From an uncultured Collinsella sp. (GTDB lineage: Bacteria > Actinomycetota > Coriobacteriia > Coriobacteriales > Coriobacteriaceae): a stretch of 64,000 bases of DNA. The stretch is from assembly GCA_959596505.1 (NCBI GenBank), contig CAUFWM010000001.1, positions 1-64,000 on the forward strand, read 5' to 3'. Below are positions 32,135-42,053 of the stretch, piece after piece (positions within the stretch are counted from its first letter, which is position 1; every line of letters begins with the position of its first letter). The translations under genes were made by a program, and so were the position numbers. The notes under the pieces were generated by a model. That model did not search any database. It was given only the letters and a program-made list of their open reading frames with translations, and was not told the DNA's origin.

Positions 32135-34014
32135 TCACCCGCCCTCGGCATCAAGACGATCATGCGCAGCTGGCCGGGCTCGCCCTCAAAGCGGTATGCC
32201 ACGTTGCGCCCTTGCAGAGCGCTTTCGAGCTCTTGCGCAGCGGGCGTCTGCGAAAGATCTTCATCATCGTTGGAAAAAAGCGTGGCGCGCAGCTCGACAC
32301 TGCATCGGTCATGGTCGCCCAAGTGATACATAAGCGCCGGATGGTCGGTGGTGTAGGCGAAAAACGCGAAGTCATACACGCAGTCGTACAGGGCGCTTAC
32401 CGTACTGGCGTGCAACGGGCGCCGTATGGCGATAATCGAGGCGCAATCGATATCGATGGTGCGCAGGTCACTTGCGAGCTCGTTGGCGATGAGCTGAATG
32501 CGATCGCGATCAAAACCGCTCTCCCCGTGCTGTGCCAACGTGAGCGACCCCTTGCGCTTGCAATAGGCGACGAGCATCTTGGCGCGCTGCAGCATGCGGT
32601 AACGCTCGTGCGAAGATGCCTCGTCGGTCAACGGCGGCAGCGAGCTCAGCAGGTCGTACATCCCTTCGAGCGCGCGGGCAAGCGCCTGGTCCACGTCTTG
32701 GACCAGCAAGGTCTCGGCCTCTTGATCTGCCAAATGCGTCTTAAGGTCGTAGTCGGCGGCGAGCAGCTCGTTTTGACGCTGCAGCTCCATGCGACGATGT
32801 GCCAGTTCACGGTTAAGCTCGTCGAGCTCCGACACGTCTTGGGCAAGCAGCGCCGATCCACCCAGCAGCGGAAAGGCACGATACATTACATCGGGATCGG
32901 ACGCCACGGCAAAGGCATGGGCGCGGCCGTGCTCCTGGGTCCGCAACTCCTCGCGCACACCTACCGGCATTGGCTTTGACACCGGCGTGGCATAGACCTC
33001 CTGCAGGTCGCGCGTTAGAACTTTGAGGTCAAGCGGCAAGGTGTCGAAGATGCCGGCGATGTCGTGATACGACGGAATGACACCGCAATCGAGACAGATT
33101 TCCATCGCCACCACGCACAGGACGCAATAGACGAGCGAAAAGTTGAGCCTCCATGCCCAGGGCACGCGCAACGCATACGAGATGGCAAAGAATGCGCCAC
33201 CCAGCAGTACGAGCGCCGCCGTGCCCGAGAAACGCTGGATGCGAAAGGATGAGGACCGACCAACCAGGATAAAAAAGGCCACAAAGTCAAAGGCCGTCCA
33301 CACGAGGACGGCGAAATAACCCCAGCCGTACGTGTAATCGTTGCTCCAGGTGTCGCTTGTGCGGTCAAAGCGGAAGACCTGCTGGTGAAAATCGTTGGTG
33401 AGCACAAATCCGATAAGCAGGATGGCCACAATCCACAGCGCAGCGCAGTAGCGGCGACCCAGACGGTGTTGCTCCAGGCCCGCAAGGCGCAGACCACACA
33501 ACTGGTAGAGCAGCGGAATGAGCGTCATGGGCACGTAGTACAGGTACCACAGCACGGTGGCATAGAACGGCGTGAACGACTTGTACTTGAGAATGACTTC
33601 GATCATCCACAGGGCGCAAATGGTGGCGACGGCAACAAGGCGACGGCGCAACACATAGTCCAAACAGCGCAGATAGACCGACACGCCCCAGATCGAAAAT
33701 ACAATTGCGGCGACAAGCAGCGGGAGAGAGCTCGAATGGACGAGCGCATCCACGACCTCTCCGGACACCTCGCTATAGGCGGGCACGGCATTGGAAAGCT
33801 TGGAATCGGAGGCGAACAACGCCGGCAAGACTGCCAAAAGCATGAGGAACAGCGCGGTGATGGCGCCGGCGATAGCAAAGACGCGATGACGGTACACCTG
33901 ATGTGTTATGCCAACAAGGAATCGCGGCATGGCGAAGAGCCTGCCACCCCTGGGATCCGCAACCGGCGCGGTCCGGGCGGCCGCGTGGCCGATATGTCGC
34001 TCGCGGGTACCCAT
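32131..34014 (-). CDS. Seven-helix membrane receptor with kinase-like but motif-poor cytoplasmic region
   Basis: 627 residues from the ATG at 34014 (weak AAAGGGA upstream). About eight hydrophobic segments fill residues 30-300, in the style of the 7TM histidine-kinase sensor module, with SNDYTYGWGYFAVLVW and a CGVIPSYHDIAGIFDTLPLDLKVLTRDLQ segment as seen in such proteins. The cytoplasmic part has a PAS-like piece, a coiled coil (LNRELAHRRMELQRQNELLA) and an ATPase-shaped end without recognisable phospho-His, N-box Asn or G-box glycines. It is probably a pseudokinase receptor that works through the adjacent kinase. Confidence 0.75.
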   Translation of the reverse strand: MGTRERHIGHAAARTAPVADPRGGRLFAMPRFLVGITHQVYRHRVFAIAGAITALFLMLLAVLPALFASDSKLSNAVPAYSEVSGEVVDALVHSSSLPLLVAAIVFSIWGVSVYLRCLDYVLRRRLVAVATICALWMIEVILKYKSFTPFYATVLWYLYYVPMTLIPLLYQLCGLRLAGLEQHRLGRRYCAALWIVAILLIGFVLTNDFHQQVFRFDRTSDTWSNDYTYGWGYFAVLVWTAFDFVAFFILVGRSSSFRIQRFSGTAALVLLGGAFFAISYALRVPWAWRLNFSLVYCVLCVVAMEICLDCGVIPSYHDIAGIFDTLPLDLKVLTRDLQEVYATPVSKPMPVGVREELRTQEHGRAHAFAVASDPDVMYRAFPLLGGSALLAQDVSELDELNRELAHRRMELQRQNELLAADYDLKTHLADQEAETLLVQDVDQALARALEGMYDLLSSLPPLTDEASSHERYRMLQRAKMLVAYCKRKGSLTLAQHGESGFDRDRIQLIANELASDLRTIDIDCASIIAIRRPLHASTVSALYDCVYDFAFFAYTTDHPALMYHLGDHDRCSVELRATLFSNDDEDLSQTPAAQELESALQGRNVAYRFEGEPGQLRMIVLMPRAGE

Positions 34015-34080
34015 AGTCCCTTTAGTGTACCGACAGATGGGCCGAAAAAGCGGGCCGCATGTCCCAAAATCCGCAGACGG

Positions 34081-34118
34081 CAAGGCACCCGGCGAGCACA
34101 TACTCGCCGGGCGCCTTG
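34081..34118. terminator. Terminator-like hairpin between GH1 gene and receptor operon
   Basis: A 16-bp stem with one A-C mismatch (34081-34096 with 34103-34118, CAAGGCACCCGGCGAG) and a 6-nt loop. It sits 160 nt downstream of the GH1 stop in that gene's direction and 67 nt upstream of the receptor start. There is no T-tract. Confidence 0.5.
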
Positions 34119-34173
34119 GTTAGGAGACTATGAGGATGAGCACGCGAAATTCACAGCGGTCAGGCCCGCCCCC

Positions 34174-35710
<1,537 letters not shown>

Positions 35711-35788
35711 TCAATCCTTTCATACGCTGCTTGTCCTAATTTCAGGATCCCCGCAAACGGGGTGCCACTCAACGACAACAGCGCGGGT

Positions 35789-35899
35789 CGACACTTCTTT
35801 TCGCGTGCAGGCGCCCGGCAGCCACCCCACCTGACACTTTTTGATACCCACCTGCCCAATCCACCACAAAGGGGACAGGCACCTTTGTGGTGGATTGGG
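35789..35899. repeat. Composite dispersed element, copy 2, with an 18-bp hairpin
   Basis: Order as in copy 1: CGACACTTCTTTTCGCG (35789), a C-rich spacer, CTGACACTTTTTGATACC (ending 35848), then a perfect 18-bp hairpin (CCCAATCCACCACAAAGG at 35855-35872 with 35882-35899; loop GGACAGGCA). Copy 1 has a shorter hairpin around a related GGGACAGG loop, so the core is conserved while the stem differs. It lies upstream of the GH1 gene. Confidence 0.65.
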
Positions 35900-35908
35900 A
35901 CCGGCTTG

Positions 35909-36044
35909 TCTCGATCTGTAACAGTTAGGCAGCCAAAACCGGGCCTGGTGTTACAGATCGAGATTTTCGGGCGGCCCCCTGCAGTTTGTCTAAACCTGTA
36001 ACAGGTAGAGACGATTTAGCCCGCTAGATGTTACAGATCGAGAC
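35909..36044. repeat. Tandem pair of TGTTACAGATCGAGA hairpins
   Basis: Unit 1: TCTCGATCTGTAACA (35909-35923) pairs perfectly with 35949-35963 around 25 nt. Unit 2: 35988-36003 pairs imperfectly with 36029-36044. The right arms of both units are identical (TGTTACAGATCGAGA). With copy 2 of the composite element this fills the 345-nt gap between the DUF4867 and GH1 genes; no gene is seen in the gap. Confidence 0.7.
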
Positions 36045-36052
36045 AGAAGATT

Positions 36053-36697
36053 CTAGTCGCAGGTGATGTCGAGGTTTTTGCCGATGAGGCCTACGTAGCC
36101 GCCCTCGGCAGCTTTGGGGCTGTCAGCATGGCAGAGAACCCACTTGTCGGCCTTCCAATAGCAGTAGCTGTCACCGGCGGTAGGCATATCGGCCGCAGCC
36201 TCGGGACGCGGACCGTTGGTACCTGCCGGCAGTGCGACCATCACCTGGAAGCCACCGTCGTCGACCATGCACGGCGTGTAGTGAAGCGTGGTGTTGAAAA
36301 CCTCGACAACCTTACCCGCCGGCACGCGGAACGCCTTGACGCACGCGGTGTCGAGCCCGCCGTCCTCAATCTCCCAGCGATGCGCCACGAGCAGGATAAA
36401 GTCGCGCGCGCCCAGGTTGAACTCACTCGCGCGGTGATACTCCAGACAGTTGAGTCGTGTATTGTGGCCGTTGCACCAACCCAGCTGGAAGGGACGGCCG
36501 CCAAACATGAGAAAGCCAAGCTTGTCGGCATTCATGACGCCCTCGAGCTCCGGCGCGCTCGCCACGTATTTGCTGCCCTCGGGAATGGGCGTGGCAGATA
36601 GCGCCTCGAGCACAGGCGACGTGAGCTCGGACGGAACGTTATCCCAAACGTTGCCATAGGACTTGAACTCGGAATCCTCGACAGAATAGATATGCAT
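36053..36697 (-). CDS. DUF4867 family protein
   Basis: 214 residues from the ATG at 36697, which has AGGAG 5 nt upstream. It is a cupin-like all-beta protein with conserved blocks FGGRPFQLGWCNGHNTRLNC, LEYHRASEFNLG, KVVEVFNTTLHYTPC and CYWKADKWVLCH. The His, Glu and Cys residues could bind a metal. DUF4867 proteins are found near sugar catabolism genes and have been suggested to be sugar-phosphate handling cupins; I regard the activity as unknown. It lies next to the GH1 gene on the same strand. Confidence 0.75.
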   Translation of the reverse strand: MHIYSVEDSEFKSYGNVWDNVPSELTSPVLEALSATPIPEGSKYVASAPELEGVMNADKLGFLMFGGRPFQLGWCNGHNTRLNCLEYHRASEFNLGARDFILLVAHRWEIEDGGLDTACVKAFRVPAGKVVEVFNTTLHYTPCMVDDGGFQVMVALPAGTNGPRPEAAADMPTAGDSYCYWKADKWVLCHADSPKAAEGGYVGLIGKNLDITCD

Positions 36698-36781
36698 GTT
36701 CACTCCTGTTCGTTTATGTGACAGTATGAACATTCTAGAACAAACATGAGCGATTTTGAACGCTCGTCCCGACTACTCAAC

Positions 36782-36813
36782 AAAAAGGCGCCCCCGCATA
36801 AGCGAAGGCGCCC
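36782..36813 (-). terminator. Terminator of luxS
   Basis: Reading leftward: GGGCGCCTTCGC, loop TTAT, GCGGGGGCGCC with two mismatches, then TTTTTGTTG. It lies 29 nt past the luxS stop at 36842. Confidence 0.8.
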
Positions 36814-36841
36814 AATGCGCACGTTTTAGGCGATAAAGCCC

Positions 36842-37330
36842 TTACGCCTGCTGATAATGCAGGTGCTTCTCGTCGATATCGGCCAGATCGCGGTCGAGGT
36901 AGCGGCGCGCGAGCCAGTTAGCCATGGGAAGGTTCTGGTCCAGGTAGTTGCCGCACTCCTCGGGAGCGGCACCGGGGACATCGCCCTCAAAGTCGGCGAC
37001 AAACTCGAACAGCTCACGCACGAGCGGCAGGATCTCCTCGCTCGTCACTTCGCCAAAAACGACGAGGTAAAAGCCCGTGCGGCAGCCCATGGGACCAAAG
37101 TAGACGATACGGCTCGACCACTCGGCATGATTGCGAAGGAACGTCGCGCCCAGGTGCTCGATGGTGTGGCACTCGGCGGTGTTCATGACCGGCTCCTTGT
37201 TGGGCGTGGTTAGGCGCAGGTCAAACGTGGTGACGGCAGCACCGGTCGCCGGATCGCGGTCGATGCGGCTCACATACACGCCAGGCTCAAGCAGCAGATG
37301 GTCAACGGAAAAACTCGCGATACGCTCCAT
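36842..37330 (-). CDS. luxS: S-ribosylhomocysteine lyase (autoinducer-2 synthase)
   Basis: 162 residues. It splits S-ribosylhomocysteine to homocysteine and DPD, the precursor of AI-2. The iron-binding HTIEH motif is in MNTAECHTIEHLGATFLRN near residues 49-66, and the third ligand Cys is in APEECGNYL. The N-terminal SFSVDHLLLEPGVYVSR and FGPMGCRTGFYLV blocks are diagnostic. AGAGGAAC precedes the ATG. The gene appears monocistronic, with its own terminator. Confidence 0.97.
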   Translation of the reverse strand: MERIASFSVDHLLLEPGVYVSRIDRDPATGAAVTTFDLRLTTPNKEPVMNTAECHTIEHLGATFLRNHAEWSSRIVYFGPMGCRTGFYLVVFGEVTSEEILPLVRELFEFVADFEGDVPGAAPEECGNYLDQNLPMANWLARRYLDRDLADIDEKHLHYQQA

Positions 37331-37346
37331 GGCAGTTCCTCTCGGT

Positions 37347-37499
37347 AGTTAAATTGGGACGAGACTCTTTTAGCTGGTTCGAATGGTCGCACCAATCATA
37401 CCAGTCAAAAAAGCCCCGTCCCAAATGAGCTGCCCGGGACAGGGATCAATGAGTTTTTAATCCCCGTCCCAGAAAAATCATTACCGAGGTAGCTAAAAA
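37347..37499. repeat. Cluster of GGGACGGGG...TTTTAGCT repeats upstream of luxS
   Basis: Short related words recur in both orientations: TTGGGACGAGACTCTTTTAGCTG near 37351-37373, AAAAGCCCCGTCCCAAATGAGCT near 37409, ATCCCCGTCCCAG near 37460 and TAGCTAAAAAGCCCCGTCCCA ending in the terminator at 37500. A fifth match, GTGGGACGGGGCTCTTTTAGCTG, lies at 20780. They could be derived from copies of one terminator-like element. No gene is seen in this stretch. Confidence 0.5.
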
Positions 37500-37532
37500 G
37501 CCCCGTCCCAAATTGACTACATGGGACGGGGC
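37500..37532 (-). terminator. Terminator of the ribokinase/nucleoside hydrolase operon
   Basis: Reading leftward: GCCCCGTCCCA (37522-37532), loop of 11 nt, TGGGACGGGGC (37500-37510), then TTTTTAG. It lies 12 nt past the nucleoside hydrolase stop. Confidence 0.9.
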
Positions 37533-37543
37533 GTGAGAATCAT

Positions 37544-38518
37544 TTAGCCAAGGACACGGGCCATGCGCGCCTTGAACTCGGACAGGAAGCGCGGGGCGTC
37601 CACGGTCAGTGCCACAAGCGCGCTCTTGTCCGGATCGGACAGGCGGTGCTCGTCGCAAATGGTGCGGCCGCGATACTCGCCCAGCAGATCAACACGCAGG
37701 TTGCAGCCGAGCGCACCTACGAGCGTGGGGTCGACCGCCACGGCAACGGCCAGCGGATCGTGCAGCGCACAACCACCCAGGTAGGGTGCGTTCATCTCGT
37801 ACGAGCCAATGTAGTGCTCGACCATGCTCGCAAATGCGCAGCCCGCCATGGTGCCCGAGCCCGTCCAGCCGGCAATGTCACGGCGCGTGAGCACCACGCG
37901 ATGCGTCACGTCCAGGCCCACCATGGTGAGCTTGCGGCCCGAGCGCAGCACGGCATCGGCCGCCTCGGGATCGCTTGCCATGTTGGCCTCGGCACCCGCA
38001 CTCACGTTACCGGGCACGGTCAGGGCGCCGCCCATTACCACCACGCGGCCGATAGACATCACCGCCGCCGCATCGCGCTCCAGGGCAAGCGCCAAGTTGG
38101 AGAGCGGGCCGGTCGCTACGTAGACCAGATCGGGACCATAGGTGCGTGCGGCATCAATCAGATAATCGACCGCAGCGTTGCCATCAGCCGATGTCGCCCC
38201 CACCGGCTCGTAGGGCGACGCGGGCACGCTCGCGCCGCCGATGCCATTCTTGCCGTGAATGAGCGCGGTGGACGCCGGCGGCGTATAAGGCTCAGTCGCC
38301 TGCAAAGGACGGTCGGCACCCAGGTACACCGGCACCTCGGGACGACCCAACAAGTCGAGCACCGCCAGGCAGTTATGCGCCGACTGGTCGACGCGCACGT
38401 TGCCAAAACACGTGGTGATGCCCACGAGTTCCACCTCGGGGCTCGCGATGGCATAGGCAAGCGCCATCGCATCGTCCACACCCATATCCAGATCAAGGAT
38501 CAGCTTCTTAATTGCCAT
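37544..38518 (-). CDS. Inosine/uridine-preferring nucleoside hydrolase
   Basis: 324 residues. It cleaves ribonucleosides to base and ribose. The calcium-binding Asp cluster is DLDMGVDDAMA at 9-19 (consensus DTDPGxDDA, so Met replaces Pro). The other blocks are TCFGNV, IHGKNGIGG, VATGPLSNLALAL, VVMGGAL and the C-terminal LHDPLAVAV. It follows rbsK by 4 nt, which makes chemical sense: ribose released here can be phosphorylated by the upstream kinase. No ribosome site anomaly was noted. Confidence 0.93.
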   Translation of the reverse strand: MAIKKLILDLDMGVDDAMALAYAIASPEVELVGITTCFGNVRVDQSAHNCLAVLDLLGRPEVPVYLGADRPLQATEPYTPPASTALIHGKNGIGGASVPASPYEPVGATSADGNAAVDYLIDAARTYGPDLVYVATGPLSNLALALERDAAAVMSIGRVVVMGGALTVPGNVSAGAEANMASDPEAADAVLRSGRKLTMVGLDVTHRVVLTRRDIAGWTGSGTMAGCAFASMVEHYIGSYEMNAPYLGGCALHDPLAVAVAVDPTLVGALGCNLRVDLLGEYRGRTICDEHRLSDPDKSALVALTVDAPRFLSEFKARMARVLG

Positions 38519-38522
38519 TGTT

Positions 38523-39518
38523 CTACTCCGCTTCTCCGTCTTGTACCAAATCGTCTAAATCAAACACGCGCTCAACTTCGGCACGCGTGGGAATCGACTG
38601 CTGTGCGCCCAGGCGCGACACCGTCACCGCCGAGGCGCGTGCGCCCGCCGCCATACACTCAAAGAGCGGCAAGCCCTCCAGACGAGCTGCAGCAAGCGCA
38701 CCGATAAATGTATCGCCCGCGGCCGTCGTATCGACCACCGCACTCGAAAGCGCCGGCATGCGCAGCAGCTCGCCGTCATCGCCGAGCGTAACCGACCCGG
38801 CGCCGCCCAACGTGATGACCGCAGCTCCGGCACCCTTGGCGAGCAGGGCATTGAGCGCCGCGACACAGCTCGCATCATCCGCGGGCAAGATGCCCGTCAG
38901 CACCTGGCACTCAGTCTCGTTGGGGCAGACCAGGTCGACCGCAGGCCAGGCCTCCGCAGGCAACTCGCAGGCAGGCGCTGGATTAAAGACCGTATAGAAC
39001 CCCAGCTCGTGAGCGCAAACAAGCGCCTCGGCCGTCGCTGCAAGGTCACATTCGCCCTGGGCGATAAAGACGCTTCCGGCAGCCGGGGCAATCTTGCTGG
39101 CGTCACCGTCGAGCTCATCGGCCACCAGACGTCTCAGCGCGCAGGCAACGTCCTCGCCCGCGAGCGCATGGTTGGCGCCCGGCGACAGCACGATGCGGTT
39201 GTCTCCCTCACAGCGAATGATGGTCGCCGTTCCCGTCTCCACATCATCGCGACGCGCCACAAAGTCACAGTCCACGCCAGTATCTTGGAGCCCCGCCACA
39301 AGCGACGTGCCAAATGCGTCGCAGCCGACCGCGCCGATCATGTGCGTGCGCGCGCCCATGCGCGCGGCGGCTACGGCCTGGTTGGCGCCTTTGCCGCCAG
39401 CGTTGGTGATAAACCCGCTGCCGCCGACGGTCTCGCCCGCACGCGGCATGCGCTCGCACGCCACCGAAAGGTCCATGTTCATGCTGCCGAACACCGCAAC
39501 GATGCCGCAATCCGCCAT
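38523..39518 (-). CDS. rbsK: Ribokinase
   Basis: 331 residues, PfkB family. N-terminal substrate block FGSMNMDLSVACERMPRAGE, then TNAGGKGANQAVAAARMGA, and the C-terminal catalytic block VVDTTAAGDTFIGALAA with the base Asp in AAGDTF. It phosphorylates ribose at C5. GAGGAGG precedes the ATG. First gene of a two-gene operon with the nucleoside hydrolase; together they salvage ribose from nucleosides. Confidence 0.95.
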   Translation of the reverse strand: MADCGIVAVFGSMNMDLSVACERMPRAGETVGGSGFITNAGGKGANQAVAAARMGARTHMIGAVGCDAFGTSLVAGLQDTGVDCDFVARRDDVETGTATIIRCEGDNRIVLSPGANHALAGEDVACALRRLVADELDGDASKIAPAAGSVFIAQGECDLAATAEALVCAHELGFYTVFNPAPACELPAEAWPAVDLVCPNETECQVLTGILPADDASCVAALNALLAKGAGAAVITLGGAGSVTLGDDGELLRMPALSSAVVDTTAAGDTFIGALAAARLEGLPLFECMAAGARASAVTVSRLGAQQSIPTRAEVERVFDLDDLVQDGEAE

Positions 39519-39704
39519 GGAAACCTCCTCGTCCGCGGGCTCTGCACCCGCTGTTGGCCGTCAATCGTGCGCTCTCGCACCTCTATAACTTTAGTTCACT
39601 TTGATGTGGACGCGCGCTTGAGCTTGCACCGGCAGCAAGCATTCACAGGAGCAGGCGGCTACAATGAAGGCGTGCTGATTATTCTCGTCATTGGATGAAG
39701 TTTT

Positions 39705-41921
39705 ATGGAACAATTCCCGCGATCGAGTTCGCGCAGCTCACGCCACGCGAGCGATCAACAAGCGCCGCACGAACGTTCGCGCGCTAACCGACAAGCCACC
39801 GAGCCGAACCGCGGCGCAGGCTCTCGTCGCACGCCTGCCAACAAGGGTACCCACACCAACAGCGCCGCAGAGGAACAGGCGCCTGCGCGCCCCAAATCTC
39901 GCTATATCCCCGCCCTCGACGGCCTGCGCACGCTCGCCGTCGTCGCGGTGGTGCTCTATCACCTCAACCTCACGTGGGCACAGGGTGGCCTGCTCGGCGT
40001 CACGATCTTCTTTGTGCTTTCGGGCTATCTGATCACGCGCTTGCTGCTCAACGAAGTCGCTAAGACCGGCCGCATCGACCTTAAGAGCTTCTGGATTCGC
40101 CGCATCCGTCGCCTGGTCCCCGCCGTGGTAACGGTAGTGTTCGTGACCTGCGCGCTGTGCACCATCTTTAACCACGTGATGCTCACCAAGATGCGCCCCG
40201 ACATCCTGCCGTCGCTGCTGTTCTTCAACAACTGGTGGCAGATTGCCCAAAACGTCTCGTACTTTAATGCTCTGGGCGACCCCTCGCCGCTCACGCACTT
40301 TTGGTCGCTTGCCATCGAGGAACAGTTCTACCTGATTTGGCCGCCACTGCTGTTTGCCATGGTATCCATGCATGTGAGCAAGCCCAACACGCGCCGCGTG
40401 GTTCTGGGCCTTGCCGCAGTATCTGCCCTCGCCATGATGGTACTTTATAACCCTGCCGCCGACCCCAGCCGCGTGTACTACGGCACCGACACCCGCGTGT
40501 TCTCGCTGCTGCTGGGTGCCTGGATGGCCTTTATCCCCGATCGCGACCTAGCGCCGGTGCGTCTCGCTCATCGTTTGGGGCTCAATCGCCTGGCTGGCGC
40601 CGCCAAGCACGGCAATAACGCCGAGGGCAAGCCTGGCAAGAAGGTCGACGAATCAGGCGATACCGACCCGGCGCAGCCGAGCGCCCTCGTGCGCTTTTGG
40701 TCCTCGCCCGCATCCATCGATGTGTTGGGCGTCGTGGGTCTGGTTGGCCTTGCCGCCATGGTCGCACTTACCAACGGCTATACCGCGTTTCAGTATCGCG
40801 GAGGCACGCCGTTGTGCTCCATCCTCACGCTCATGGTTATTGCGGCCTGCGTGCAGCCCCAGGGCATGATCGCACGAGTCTTGGCCGCCGAGCCGCTCGT
40901 ATGGATCGGCAAGCGTTCCTACAGCATCTACCTGTGGCACTATCCACTGCTGCTCCTCATGAACCCGGTCGCCAACATTAACGACACGCCCTGGTGGCAG
41001 TACATCCTGCAGGTACTTGTGGTGGTCGCCGTGGCAGAGTGCTGCTATCGCTTTATCGAAACGCCGTTTAGGAAGGGCGCCTTCGGCCGCACCGTCGCCG
41101 AATTCCGCAATGGCACCACCACGCCCGCAAGCTGGGTGCGCGCGCATATTCCCGTGTGCGCCACTTGCGGCGTCGTGCTTGTTGTGGCGCTGGGCGGCCT
41201 GGTCTTTGTGCCCGACACATCCGCGCTGAGCGGCGAGGGCGCCGAAATCCTAAACAAGGAAGCCAAAAATGCAAAACCCCAGGACCAGCAGGCGGCCGAT
41301 GACACCGACAAAGATGACGACGGCTTCCCCGACGGAGCCTACGACCTGCTAATGATTGGCGACTCCGTGTCCCTGCGCGCCGTTGATTCCTTTGACGGCG
41401 TGTTCCCGCATAGCCATATCGATGCCGAAAAGGGCCGCCAGTTTGATGCGGGCCGCACGACATTTGAGGGTTATATCCAGCAGAACCTCGCCGGCAAGAT
41501 CGTAGTCTTTGCGCTGGGCACCAACGGCCTAGTGACCGACGCCCAGATTGACGCCATCATGGCCGACGCCGGCGAGCAGCGTATTGTCGTATTTGTAAAC
41601 ACGCGTAGCCCGCAGCCGTGGGTCGGGTCCACGAACCAGGCCATCGCCAACGCCGCCACGCGCTACAAGAATGTACGCGTTATCGACTGGTACGGATATA
41701 GTGCCAACCGCAATGATCTGTTCGACGGCGATGGCACGCACCTCTCGAACGCGGGTGTGACCGAGTACCTTAAGCTCATCCACGATGCCGTCAAGAAGGG
41801 CCTGCCCGTGCATCCCGAGGATCACGTTAACGATCCGCAGCCGGCGGCTGTCAAATCCGCTGCCGATGCACTCGTCAGCGCCCTCGCCTACAAACCGCAC
41901 AAGCTAGGTACCGACAAGTAA
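39705..41921 (+). CDS. Membrane acyltransferase with C-terminal SGNH domain (OatA-like)
   Basis: 738 residues. A basic, low-complexity cytoplasmic N-terminus (1-65) precedes an Acyltransferase-3 domain with about ten membrane helices (66-500): YIPALDGLRTLAVVAVVLYH, FFVLSGYLITRLL, RIRRLVPAV and HFWSLAIEEQFYLIWPP. A charged linker leads to an extracellular SGNH domain (about 545-738) with LLMIGDSVSLRA and the catalytic Asp/His in DGDGTHLSNAG. OatA proteins O-acetylate peptidoglycan and confer lysozyme resistance; other envelope glycans are possible. No strong ribosome site lies before the ATG at 39705. Confidence 0.9.
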   Translation: MEQFPRSSSRSSRHASDQQAPHERSRANRQATEPNRGAGSRRTPANKGTHTNSAAEEQAPARPKSRYIPALDGLRTLAVVAVVLYHLNLTWAQGGLLGVTIFFVLSGYLITRLLLNEVAKTGRIDLKSFWIRRIRRLVPAVVTVVFVTCALCTIFNHVMLTKMRPDILPSLLFFNNWWQIAQNVSYFNALGDPSPLTHFWSLAIEEQFYLIWPPLLFAMVSMHVSKPNTRRVVLGLAAVSALAMMVLYNPAADPSRVYYGTDTRVFSLLLGAWMAFIPDRDLAPVRLAHRLGLNRLAGAAKHGNNAEGKPGKKVDESGDTDPAQPSALVRFWSSPASIDVLGVVGLVGLAAMVALTNGYTAFQYRGGTPLCSILTLMVIAACVQPQGMIARVLAAEPLVWIGKRSYSIYLWHYPLLLLMNPVANINDTPWWQYILQVLVVVAVAECCYRFIETPFRKGAFGRTVAEFRNGTTTPASWVRAHIPVCATCGVVLVVALGGLVFVPDTSALSGEGAEILNKEAKNAKPQDQQAADDTDKDDDGFPDGAYDLLMIGDSVSLRAVDSFDGVFPHSHIDAEKGRQFDAGRTTFEGYIQQNLAGKIVVFALGTNGLVTDAQIDAIMADAGEQRIVVFVNTRSPQPWVGSTNQAIANAATRYKNVRVIDWYGYSANRNDLFDGDGTHLSNAGVTEYLKLIHDAVKKGLPVHPEDHVNDPQPAAVKSAADALVSALAYKPHKLGTDK

Positions 41922-42000
41922 CGCGCAGCCAAATCTGCTTCCACCCGCAGCAAACAACCCAAAATCACTCTTTTCGAGCCGACTCCGGGAGGCCGTAGGC

Positions 42001-42035
42001 AAAAAACAGGCCGCAGCCCATGGCGGCGGCCTGTT
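42001..42035 (-). terminator. Terminator of the Nramp-related transporter gene
   Basis: Reading leftward: AACAGGCCGC (42026-42035), 11-nt loop, GCGGCCTGTT (42005-42014), then TTTTGCC. It lies between converging genes. Confidence 0.85.
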
Positions 42036-42053
42036 AAGAATCCAAAAGAAGCG

